DNA from: Verrucomicrobiaceae bacterium
GTDB lineage: Bacteria; Verrucomicrobiota; Verrucomicrobiae; Verrucomicrobiales; Akkermansiaceae
Direction of reading: 5' to 3'
Assembly: GCA_003820635.1 (NCBI GenBank)
Contig: RPOS01000027.1
Location: forward strand, 1 to 37,153
DNA: 37,153 nt
The notes below the pieces were generated by a model, which saw only the letters and a list, made by a program, of their open reading frames with translations, did not search any database and was not told the DNA's origin. Position numbers and translations under genes: made by a program. Below, piece by piece: positions 1 to 7,032 of this stretch (the first letter of the stretch is position 1; every line of letters starts with the position of its first letter).

Positions 1-2
1 AA

Positions 3-47
3 GGAGCGGGCACCGGACTCTACGCCGGTATCACCATCGATTGGTAA
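3..47 (+). CDS. C-terminal tail of an unidentified protein (5' end outside window)
   Basis: Frame 3 is open from the window edge and ends in TAA at 45-47, giving the tail GAGTGLYAGITIDW. A C-terminal aromatic residue after alternating small and hydrophobic residues is typical of the last strand of an outer-membrane beta-barrel, so an exported barrel protein is possible. Fourteen residues do not allow a family call. The methyltransferase gene converges on it from the other strand. Confidence 0.3.
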   Translation, partial: GAGTGLYAGITIDW

Positions 48-70
48 GGAGGCCCATCAGCCATCGGTTT

Positions 71-730
71 TCACCGGCAGCCACACGCGGAAATCCTCCA
101 TGCCGTGATGCTCCGCGCGCCGAGCCAGGTGGAGCTTTCCTCGATCCTCCAGCGGGCGGGCTCCAAGCCCATGAGCGCGGCCATTTCACCCCGGCGGAAG
201 CCCGCGCGGATGCTGACCTGCATGTCGTGACGCGTGACGCGATTCACAAAAGGATGCAGCAGCGTGCCGAGAAACGCCGCAAGGCGCGAGCGGGCGGGCT
301 CGTTGAAGATGAGCACGTCAAATCCCTCGCAGAGTTTTCCCAGACGCCGCAGGTCCTCGCCCTCGAAGTGATGGAGGAACAGATTGGCCACCAGCACGCC
401 GCCGGGCGGGGGCGCATGTTGGAAAACATCGCCGCTGCGCCAGTCGATGGCGGAATCCAGCCACGCAGGCCGTGGCGCGAGATCGCAGGCGGTCACGCGG
501 CTGTTAGGAAAGCGGCGGTGGATTCCGGTGATGAGTGAGCCATCGCCCGCACCGAGCTCGCATATCATCGATGCTGTTGCATCCGGCACACGCCGCAAGG
601 CCCGCAACACCCGGCCTTCGTTGCCCATCAGGAAATTGATGCGGCGGAGGTCGAGCCGCGAGCGCCGCGCGGCCGGATCGTCGTGCGGCAGGTGGTCGAG
701 AAGCTCGGGTTCTACGACGCGGGTTTTCAT
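71..730 (-). CDS. class I SAM-dependent methyltransferase
   Basis: This encodes a 219-aa cytosolic methyltransferase. Residues about 58-64 read ELGAGDG, the glycine-rich motif I that binds S-adenosylmethionine, followed by an acidic residue in the CDLAP segment (motif II). The stretch VLVANLFLHHFEGED matches the motif IV region seen in UbiE-like enzymes. The N-terminal INFLMGNEGRVLRAL segment resembles methyltransferases often found with type III polyketide synthase genes, but no such synthase is visible here and the substrate is unknown. Its ATG overlaps the TGA of the upstream small zinc-ribbon gene by 4 bp (ATGA type), so the two are probably translationally coupled. Motif I makes the fold secure; the acceptor molecule cannot be deduced. 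Confidence 0.8.
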   Translation of the reverse strand: MKTRVVEPELLDHLPHDDPAARRSRLDLRRINFLMGNEGRVLRALRRVPDATASMICELGAGDGSLITGIHRRFPNSRVTACDLAPRPAWLDSAIDWRSGDVFQHAPPPGGVLVANLFLHHFEGEDLRRLGKLCEGFDVLIFNEPARSRLAAFLGTLLHPFVNRVTRHDMQVSIRAGFRRGEMAALMGLEPARWRIEESSTWLGARSITAWRISACGCR

Positions 731-870
731 GAATCCTCCTTCTCATGCCACTCGCCGCAGCAGGAACCCATTTCATGGAAACAGCCGTCGCACCAGGCGA
801 CCTCGTTGATGACGACGACCGCCGGAGCGCCACAAACGGCGCAGGGTGTGGGATCGGGCTCGGTTTCCAT
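727..870 (-). CDS. small four-cysteine zinc-ribbon-like protein
   Basis: This 47-aa protein starts METEPDPTPCAVCG and contains a CxxC pair (CAVC) and a CxxC pair (CDGC) about 17 residues apart, then a CC dipeptide near the end. This spacing suggests one structural zinc site. A longer reading frame upstream has no further family features, so I chose the ATG at 868-870. No strong Shine-Dalgarno sequence is visible. The TGA stop overlaps the start of the methyltransferase gene by 4 bp, so the two are probably co-translated and may act together. I do not recognise the family. It could be a metal-binding accessory protein or a short regulator. Confidence 0.55.
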   Translation of the reverse strand: METEPDPTPCAVCGAPAVVVINEVAWCDGCFHEMGSCCGEWHEKEDS

Positions 871-982
871 GCCTGAGGTTGGCACGGGAGGGGATTGGAA
901 ACCAACCCTGAAGTGCGGCAACGGTTTGAGGCCGCCCGTGCCACGGTTGCAATGCGGGCGGCAGACGGCTATGAAGCACCGC

Positions 983-1972
983 ATGGCGCTGCGCACGAAG
1001 GATTTTGACTATCACCTGCCGGAGGAATTGATCGCGGCGCGGCCGCTGGCGGACCGCGCGGCCTCGCGCATGCTGGTGGTTCACCGCGCGGAGGGGCGCA
1101 TCGAGCACCGGATGTTCCGCGAGTTTCCTGGGTTTCTGAAAACGGACGATTTGTTGGTGCTCAACGACACGAAGGTGATCCCGGCGCGGGTGTTTTCGGA
1201 CGATGGTGGCATCGAGTTGCTGTGCCTCGACCGGTTCTCGCCGGTGGATTGGCGCTGTCTGGTGAAACCCGGCAAGCGGATGAAGCCCGGGTGCACGCTG
1301 GCGGTGGCCGGCATCACGGGCACGGTGATGGAAATTTTCGACAACGGCGACCGATGGATCCGTTGGGAGCGGGAACTGGACTTGAACGAGCACGGCCACC
1401 TCGCGTTGCCGCATTACATGGGGCGCGAGGACGAGGCGGCGGACCGCGAGCGCTATCAGACGGTGTTCGCCCGCGAGGAGGGAGCGATCGCCGCGCCGAC
1501 GGCCGGGCTGCATTTCACGCCGGAGATTTTGGACAAGCTGCCTCATGCATTTCTAACACTTCACGTCGGCGTGGGCACTTTCCGTCCGGTGAAGGCGGAG
1601 GTGGTGGCCGATCACATCATGCACTCGGAGAAATACGCCATCAGCGCGGAAACCGCCCGCCGGGTGAACGCCGCCGGACGGGTGATCGCGGTCGGCACCA
1701 CCGTGACACGCGTGCTGGAAAGCCTCGGACGCGCGGAAGGTCAGCGGCTCGATGAAAAGAATCATGCGGGCGAAACGGACATCTTCATCCATCCGCCGCA
1801 TGACTTCCGGGTGATTGGCGGCTTGCTGACGAATTTCCACCTGCCGCAGAGCACGCTGATCATGCTGGTGAGCGCCTTCGCGGGCCGGGAGCTGATGATG
1901 GAGGCCTACCGGCAGGCGGTGGCGGAGCGCTACCGGTTTTATTCGTATGGCGACTGCATGCTGCTGCTGTGA
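983..1972 (+). CDS. queA: S-adenosylmethionine:tRNA ribosyltransferase-isomerase QueA
   Basis: QueA transfers and isomerises the ribose of SAM onto 7-aminomethyl-7-deazaguanine in tRNA, giving epoxyqueuosine in the wobble base of GUN anticodons. The 329-aa product starts MALRTKDFDYHLPEELIA, the usual QueA start. It carries the family blocks LVLNDTKVIPAR, AAPTAGLHFTPEIL, HVGVGTFRPV, GGLLTNFHLPQSTL and the C-terminal YRFYSYGDCMLL. An in-frame ATG at 971 would add four residues; 983 fits family starts better, and neither has a convincing Shine-Dalgarno sequence. The length is close to the usual 340-350 aa. No other queuosine genes are in the window. The gene diverges from the zinc-ribbon/methyltransferase pair. 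Confidence 0.95.
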   Translation: MALRTKDFDYHLPEELIAARPLADRAASRMLVVHRAEGRIEHRMFREFPGFLKTDDLLVLNDTKVIPARVFSDDGGIELLCLDRFSPVDWRCLVKPGKRMKPGCTLAVAGITGTVMEIFDNGDRWIRWERELDLNEHGHLALPHYMGREDEAADRERYQTVFAREEGAIAAPTAGLHFTPEILDKLPHAFLTLHVGVGTFRPVKAEVVADHIMHSEKYAISAETARRVNAAGRVIAVGTTVTRVLESLGRAEGQRLDEKNHAGETDIFIHPPHDFRVIGGLLTNFHLPQSTLIMLVSAFAGRELMMEAYRQAVAERYRFYSYGDCMLLL

Positions 1973-1982
1973 GGACCGCGCG

Positions 1983-2010
1983 TTGACAGGGCTGCTGCGG
2001 GGGATTTAAT
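1983..2010 (+). promoter_or_regulatory. sigma70-type promoter, TTGACA-N16-TTTAAT
   Basis: A perfect -35 TTGACA (1983-1988) is followed after 16 bp by TTTAAT (2005-2010), which matches five of six -10 positions. It lies just after queA. Transcription would start near 2016-2018, next to the ATG at 2019, so the following gene may be expressed from a leaderless or nearly leaderless mRNA. Confidence 0.5.
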
Positions 2011-2018
2011 TGCCGCTG

Positions 2019-2597
2019 ATGATGGTTTTCCGCTGGTTTCTTGCTCTTGGTGTGGCGCTCGCGTCCGCCGGATGCATGCACATGCAGTCGGAAAACACCT
2101 GGCGCGCGGCAGTGGACCATCAGGCGGGCCAGCTTGGTTACCGGAACTGGATCGTCATCGCCGAGGCCTCGTTTCCGGCGCACAGCCGGACCGGTGTGCG
2201 GCAGGTGGCCGCTCCGGTGGAGATCCCGGAAGCGCTCGACTACGTGCTGCAGGCGCTGGAACGCACCGAAAACGTCCGCCCGCAGGTGTATCTGACGCGG
2301 GAGCTGAGGTCGGTGGAAAACGACTTCGCGCCGGGGATCGACGAGTTGCGCAAGCGTCTCCAGGCATCGCTGCACGGCCACGAGCCGACGGAACTGGACC
2401 AGCAATCCTTGCTGACGCTGTTGGAGGATGCGAACCGCAGCTTCGACGTGCTGGTGATCCGCACGCAAACGGCGCTGCCATATTCGTCTGTGTTTCTGGA
2501 ACTCAAGCCGGGCTACTGGGACGCGGAGTCGGAGACCCGCCTGCGGGAGCGCATCGAACGCGAACGCATGCAAAGGCTTGTGCGGCCGATGCCGTGA
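2019..2597 (+). CDS. putative lipoprotein, weakly RbsD/FucU-like
   Basis: This is a 192-aa predicted lipoprotein. The N-terminus MMVFRWFLALGVALASAGC is a signal peptide ending in a lipobox (ASAGC), so it should be anchored in a membrane. The mature part contains GYRNWIVIAEASFPAHS, then a block with VRPQVYLTRELRSVE and APGIDELRKRL. This layout reminds me of the RbsD/FucU (ribose pyranase/fucose mutarotase) fold, but the resemblance is weak and I cannot place its catalytic histidines. A TTG at 2010 is in frame with a GGGGG about 6 bp upstream, but it lies inside the -10 box, so I prefer ATG 2019. The next gene starts 16 bp after its stop. Confidence 0.6.
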   Translation: MMVFRWFLALGVALASAGCMHMQSENTWRAAVDHQAGQLGYRNWIVIAEASFPAHSRTGVRQVAAPVEIPEALDYVLQALERTENVRPQVYLTRELRSVENDFAPGIDELRKRLQASLHGHEPTELDQQSLLTLLEDANRSFDVLVIRTQTALPYSSVFLELKPGYWDAESETRLRERIERERMQRLVRPMP

Positions 2598-2613
2598 GTG
2601 GCATGCTGGGCGC

Positions 2614-2904
2614 ATGAGCCGCAAAGATGATGACCTCCGCCGTGAACGTGAAGCTGCCTGGGTGGGCGATGCCGTGCTGGCCCTCTTCGCCCGCCAGTTC
2701 GTGCTGCGCGAGCGCGATTCGATGGACGGCGAATGGTTCACGCGCCTGACATCCAACGAGTTCCTGAGCGCCTTCGGGAATCCGACACGGGTCGAGGCGT
2801 CAATCGGGAAACTCTATCTGGAAGGCGGGCTGGTGGCCGCGTTTGAGTGGATGGATGCCCATTTGATCCCGCTTTTCCGCAAGCAGGTTGGCAACAAGCG
2901 CTGA
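2614..2904 (+). CDS. compact RNase III-domain protein (Mini-III-like)
   Basis: This 96-aa protein looks like a single RNase III endonuclease domain with no double-stranded RNA-binding domain. Residues 14-25 (AAWVGDAVLALF) match the signature helix of Mini-III, in which the catalytic Asp of GDA (here D19) is kept and the preceding Glu of full RNase III is replaced by Ala. Residues 60-72 (VEASIGKLYLEGG) match the second metal-binding helix, with E61 as catalytic Glu. Bacillus Mini-III matures 23S rRNA; a similar role here is an inference. The segment between the two motifs is shorter than in Mini-III (about 40 versus about 70 residues), so the protein is unusually small. The start is the ATG of MSRKDDD; spacing from the upstream gene suggests co-transcription. 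Confidence 0.6.
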   Translation: MSRKDDDLRREREAAWVGDAVLALFARQFVLRERDSMDGEWFTRLTSNEFLSAFGNPTRVEASIGKLYLEGGLVAAFEWMDAHLIPLFRKQVGNKR

Positions 2905-2922
2905 AGCAGGGGAAGTCCGCGG

Positions 2923-3150
2923 GTTTCCGATGATCCGGATTTCAAGACCGGCGTGACCACCTTCTTCAACAACGATTACAACGACTCCGCAAAAATGGGC
3001 AAGGGCGCGGACCAACCCTACGTCGAGTCCCGCTTCGGCAAACTGGTGGATGCCAAGGGCGCCAAGGGCCGCTTCGTCCGCCTCTACAGCAATGGCAACT
3101 CCTCCAACGAAATGAACCACTACATCGAAGTGGAAGTCTTCGGAAAATAA
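2923..3150 (+). pseudogene. C-terminal remnant of a discoidin/F5-8C-type domain protein
   Basis: The frame reads [18 protein letters not shown], then [19 protein letters not shown], then a conserved end VRLYSNGN...YIEVEVFGK and a stop at 3148-3150. This matches the last beta strands of the discoidin-like domains that end many exported Planctomycetes/Verrucomicrobia proteins. The 5' part is missing: the frame meets the stop of the preceding gene at 2902-2904 and has only a GTG at 2953 as a possible start. I read it as the tail of a deleted gene whose left breakpoint is near 2920. The next gene, also broken, begins 20 bp later. Confidence 0.6.
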
Positions 3151-3170
3151 CCATCTCACAAAAACCCGCC

Positions 3171-4374
3171 ATGAACCGCCGCAAATTCCTCAACTCCACC
3201 ACCCTCGCCGGCGCCGGACTGCTGGTTCTGCCAAGCGGTCTCGGGGCGGCCAGTGCCAACAACAAGCTCAACATCGCCCTCATCGGCGTATGGGGCCGGG
3301 CCCTCTCACTCTACGACTCGCTCGCCACCGAAAACGTCGTCGCTCTCTGCGATATCAACGAGGCCTTCTTCGCCGACGCGCTCAAGCGCGGCCTGCACGT
3401 CTATTGCGAGAAACCCCTCGCCATTTCCGTGGAGGAAGCCCTCGTGGTGCGCGCCAACTGGCTGCCGAAAAAAGGCAAGCTCGCCACCCAGGTGGGCATG
3501 CAGCGCCATGCGGACCCGAACTTCAACCGCATCTAGGAAATCATCCGGGACGGTGCCATCAGCGACTTGCAATCCGCCGTCGCCTGGTGGCGACCGCCAG
3601 ATCCGCCGTGACGGCTACTTCCCCGCAGAAGGCTCGCCGCCCGCCGGTTTCCACTGGGATCTATGGCTCGGGCCCTCACCCCTGCGCCCTTACACCCCCG
3701 CCTATTTCAAGGGCAAGGCCGGCATGAACTGCCTGGAGTGGAACATGTTCTGGGATTGGGGTGCGGGCCAGATCGGCGACATGGGCAGCCACACCATGGA
3801 CCTGCTCTGGAATGCCGTGGGGGCCACGCTGCCCACCGCCATCGAGGCCAAGGGCGAGGCGTTTAATTCGGATGTCACACCGGTAGAGTGCGAGTCCCAC
3901 TTCGACCATCCGGCCAACGAATGGCGCGGCCCGCTGCGCGTCAGCTGGTGCCAAGGTGGAGCAATGCCGCGCTCGCCCAACCGCAGCATAAACCTCAAGC
4001 CCATCGATCACGGCGTGGATTTCAAAGGCAGCAAGGGCTTCCTCGTCGCGGATTTCACCACCCGCATGATCCTGCCCTACGGGGCCGGTGCGGACCTCGG
4101 CTACTACAAACCCCGGAGCAAGGAGAACCAGCTGCCGGGGGTCGGCCATTTCCAGCAACAATGGATCGTCGCCTGCAAAAGCCCCGCGCTCAAGACCGCC
4201 TGCGATTTCGAATACAGCGCCAACATGATCGAGCAATTGCTGTCAGGCCTGGTGGCCTCCCGCGCCAGCGGCAAGCTGGAATACGACCCCGCGGCCGGCA
4301 AGGTCACCAACAATGCCGAGGCCAACGCACTGCTCAGCCGCAAATACCGCGATGGCTGGGTGCTCAACGGCTGA
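3171..4374 (+). pseudogene. broken Gfo/Idh/MocA-family oxidoreductase (Tat-exported)
   Basis: The gene starts [16 protein letters not shown], a Tat-type signal, followed by the NAD-binding strand [11 protein letters not shown] and [10 protein letters not shown]. About 40 family residues are then missing: the text jumps from CDINE...ADALK to [11 protein letters not shown]. An in-frame TAG stands at 3534-3536 after ADPNFNRI. Near 3588 one extra T shifts the frame, after which the family text resumes as GDRQIRRDGYFP and continues to the end ([37 protein letters not shown]). Three independent lesions make this a pseudogene. The family uses NAD(P) to oxidise sugars or inositol derivatives; verrucomicrobial copies are often exported. 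Short products could still be made from 3171-3536. Confidence 0.85.
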
Positions 4375-4395
4375 AGCCGCGGTGGCGTTTTCTGA

Positions 4396-4428
4396 AGCCG
4401 CCCCGCGCGCGGCTGGGGTTTTGCTTTT
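4396..4428 (+). terminator. hairpin followed by interrupted T tracts, before leuS
   Basis: AGCCGC (4396-4401) pairs with GCGGCT (4409-4414) across a 7-nt loop. GGGGTTTTGCTTTT follows at 4415-4428. The stem is short but GC-only at its core. It would end transcription from the decayed oxidoreductase just before leuS (ATG 4472), or act in the leuS leader. The T tract is interrupted, so confidence is moderate. Confidence 0.4.
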
Positions 4429-4471
4429 CAAGCCGGGCCCTCCCCTGCACAGTCCGCCCCCTTTCCCGATC

Positions 4472-7030
4472 ATGTCAGAAACACGCAAGCCCTTCCCCTT
4501 CCGCGAGTTCGAGCCCAAGTGGCAGCAACGCTGGGAGTCCGAAAAAACCTTCCGCACCCCGGGACCGGGCGACGAGGGATTCGATCCCGCCAAGCCGAAA
4601 TACTACGTGCTGGACATGTTCCCCTACCCGAGCGGCGCAGGCCTCCACGTCGGCCACCCGGAAGGCTACACCGCCACCGACATCATCGGCCGCTACAAGC
4701 GCATGACCGGCCACAACGTGCTCCACCCGATGGGCTACGACTCGTTCGGCCTGCCCGCCGAGCAATACGCCATCAAAACCGGCCAGCACCCGGCCATCAC
4801 CACCGCGGCCAACATTGAGAACTTCCGCCGCCAGCTCAAGTCGCTCGGCTTCGCCTACGATTGGGACCGCGAAATCGCCACCACTGATCCGGAATACGTC
4901 CGCTGGACCCAGTGGATCTTCCTGCAAATCTATAACTCCTATTTCTGCGAGGAAACCAACAAGGCCCGCCCGGTTTCCGAACTCGAAGCCAAAGGCTGGA
5001 CCCGCGAGCAAATCGACGACGTCCGCCTCGCCTACGTCGCTGACACGCCCGTCTGGTGGTCGCCCGACCTCGGCACCGTGCTCGCCAACGAAGAAGTCGA
5101 GGAATGGAAAAGCAAAGGCCACACCGTCGAGCGCCGCCCGCTGCGCCAGTGGATGCTGCGCATCACCAAATACGCCCAACGCCTGATCGACGAACTCGAC
5201 ACGCTCGACTGGCCGGAAGGCATCAAACTGCTCCAGAAAAACTGGATCGGCCGCAGCGAGGGCGCTTCCGTCCAGTTTCAAATTTCCAATTTCAAATTGG
5301 AGATCGAAGTCTTCACCACGCGCCCGGATACGCTCTTCGGCGCGACCTACATGGTGCTCGCACCCGAGCATCCCTTCGTGGCGGAAATCACCACTGCCGA
5401 ACAAAAGGCCGCCGTCGAGGCCTATCAGAAATCCATCGCCTCGAAGTCCGACATGGACCGCGGCGACCTCAACAAGGACAAGTCCGGCGTCTTCACCGGC
5501 GCCTATGCCATCAATCCCGTGAACAACGAGCAGATCCCCGTCTGGATCGCCGACTACGTGATGATGGGCTATGGCACCGGCGCCATCATGGCCGTGCCCG
5601 CCCATGACGAGCGGGATTTTGAATTTGCCACCAAGTTCACACTGCCGATTCCACAGGTTGTGAGGGATCCATCCAATCCGTCGGATCCGTCAGATCCCGC
5701 GCTCCCCTTCACCGATCCCGGCATCGCCATCAACTCCGGCTTCCTCGATGGCCTGCCCACCGCCGAGGCCAAGGCGAGGATGGTCGACTGGCTGGAGGCC
5801 AAGCAACTCGGCAAGCGCCGCATCCAATACAAACTCCGCGACTGGCTCTTCTCCCGCCAGCGCTACTGGGGCGAGCCGTTTCCCATCATCTGGAAGGACG
5901 GCCACCACCACGCCATTTCCGAAAGCGAGCTCCCGCTGCTCGCGCCGCCGCTGGACGACTACAAACCCAGCGGCACGCCCGATCCGCTGCTCAGCAAGGC
6001 CACCGACTGGGTGAACCTGCCCGATGGTTCTGTTAGAGAAACCAACACCATGCCCCAGTGGGCCGGCTCCTGCTGGTATTATCTCCGCTACTGCGATCCT
6101 TCTAACAACACCCGCTTCATCTCCCACCAAGCGGAAAGTTATTGGAAAAACGTCGATCTCTACGTCGGCGGCACCGAGCACGCCGTGCTCCACCTGCTCT
6201 ACGCGCGCTTCTGGCACAAGGTGCTCTTTGATCTCGGCCACGTCACCACGCCGGAGCCGTTCCAGCGCCTCGTCAACCAGGGCCTCATCCTCGGCGAGGA
6301 CGGACAAAAAATGTCCAAGTCCCGCGGCAACGTGGTCAACCCGGACGACGTCGTCAAAGAATACGGTGCCGACGCGCTGCGCCTCTACGAAATGTTCATG
6401 GGCCCGCTCGAACAGGTGAAGCCATGGCAGATGAAGGGCGTGGAAGGCGTTTCCCGTTTCCTCGCCCGCGTCTGGCGCGTGGCCTTCGAGGAACAACAGG
6501 ACGGATCATTCAAAGTCTCATCCAAGGTGCAGGACGTCCCGTGCACCAACAAGGAACTGCTACGCGTCGTCCACGAGACCCTGAAAAAAGTCGGCGAGGA
6601 CATCGAGAAACTCAGCTTCAACACCGCCATCTCGCAGATGATGATCTGCACCAACGCCTTCACCCAGGCGGAGGTGGTGCCGCTCAAGGAGTTTATTCAG
6701 TTTCTAACGGTTCTGAGCCCCTTCGCCCCGCACCTCGCGGAGGAGGTCCACGCCCGCGTGGCGGCGGTTTTCAACCGCCAAGCCCAAATTCTCTCCGAAT
6801 CCCCCTGGCCAAGCTACGATCCCGCCGCGCTGGTCCGCAGCGAGATCGAGTTCATCATCCAGGTGAACGGCAAGCTGCGCGACCGCCTCATGCTCGCCAA
6901 GGACGCCGATGAGGAAAGCGCCAAAGCCGCCGCCCTCGAGAGCCCGAAGGTGAAGGAGCACACCGACGGCAAGACCATCCGCAAGATCGTCTTCGTCCCC
7001 GGCAAGCTGCTCAACATCGTGGCGGGATAA
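4472..7030 (+). CDS. leuS: leucyl-tRNA synthetase LeuRS
   Basis: LeuRS charges tRNA-Leu with leucine in the cytosol. The 852-aa product has the class I HIGH-type motif HVGHPEGYT at residues about 56-64, the CP1 editing domain with [21 protein letters not shown] and [16 protein letters not shown], the WCGGTEHA-type block [20 protein letters not shown], the KMSKS signature (QKMSKSRGN) and the C-terminal anticodon-binding region ending in VNGKLRDR and a [13 protein letters not shown] tail. The start [18 protein letters not shown] is chosen because upstream in-frame residues have no family match. Two short stretches in the gene are odd in base composition and repeat-like (listed separately). The stop lies 2 bp before the SNF2 gene, so the two genes are probably co-transcribed. 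Confidence 0.97.
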   Translation: MSETRKPFPFREFEPKWQQRWESEKTFRTPGPGDEGFDPAKPKYYVLDMFPYPSGAGLHVGHPEGYTATDIIGRYKRMTGHNVLHPMGYDSFGLPAEQYAIKTGQHPAITTAANIENFRRQLKSLGFAYDWDREIATTDPEYVRWTQWIFLQIYNSYFCEETNKARPVSELEAKGWTREQIDDVRLAYVADTPVWWSPDLGTVLANEEVEEWKSKGHTVERRPLRQWMLRITKYAQRLIDELDTLDWPEGIKLLQKNWIGRSEGASVQFQISNFKLEIEVFTTRPDTLFGATYMVLAPEHPFVAEITTAEQKAAVEAYQKSIASKSDMDRGDLNKDKSGVFTGAYAINPVNNEQIPVWIADYVMMGYGTGAIMAVPAHDERDFEFATKFTLPIPQVVRDPSNPSDPSDPALPFTDPGIAINSGFLDGLPTAEAKARMVDWLEAKQLGKRRIQYKLRDWLFSRQRYWGEPFPIIWKDGHHHAISESELPLLAPPLDDYKPSGTPDPLLSKATDWVNLPDGSVRETNTMPQWAGSCWYYLRYCDPSNNTRFISHQAESYWKNVDLYVGGTEHAVLHLLYARFWHKVLFDLGHVTTPEPFQRLVNQGLILGEDGQKMSKSRGNVVNPDDVVKEYGADALRLYEMFMGPLEQVKPWQMKGVEGVSRFLARVWRVAFEEQQDGSFKVSSKVQDVPCTNKELLRVVHETLKKVGEDIEKLSFNTAISQMMICTNAFTQAEVVPLKEFIQFLTVLSPFAPHLAEEVHARVAAVFNRQAQILSESPWPSYDPAALVRSEIEFIIQVNGKLRDRLMLAKDADEESAKAAALESPKVKEHTDGKTIRKIVFVPGKLLNIVAG
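5275..5303 (+). repeat. AT-rich palindromic insert-like segment inside leuS
   Basis: Inside the CP1 editing domain of leuS the sequence turns abruptly AT-rich. It contains CCAATTT-C-AAATTGG (5286-5300), a perfect 7-bp palindrome with a single centre base, preceded by TTTCAAATTT. It is translated as [11 protein letters not shown], directly before VFTTRPDTL. The rest of the gene is GC-rich, so this looks like a small palindromic element tolerated in frame, or local drift. Confidence 0.45.
5665..5698 (+). repeat. GGATCC/GATCCGTC-type repeat segment inside leuS
   Basis: This segment consists of short units related to GATCCRTC: ATCCATCC, then AATCCGTC, GGATCCGTC and AGATCC. It contains the palindromes GGATCC (5665-5670) and CGGATCCG (5682-5689). 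It is translated as [12 protein letters not shown] between IPQVV and ALPFTDPG, where LeuRS proteins normally have a short variable loop. Similar units occur as intergenic repeats in many genomes, so a mobile palindromic repeat kept in frame is a reasonable reading. Confidence 0.45.
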
Positions 7031-7032
7031 GC

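Noticed and set aside
4475..5605. 376-codon minus-strand frame opposite leuS, and like frames opposite glyQS, ilvC and the SNF2 gene
   Set aside because: All mirror codon bias of real genes on the other strand and show no family motifs.
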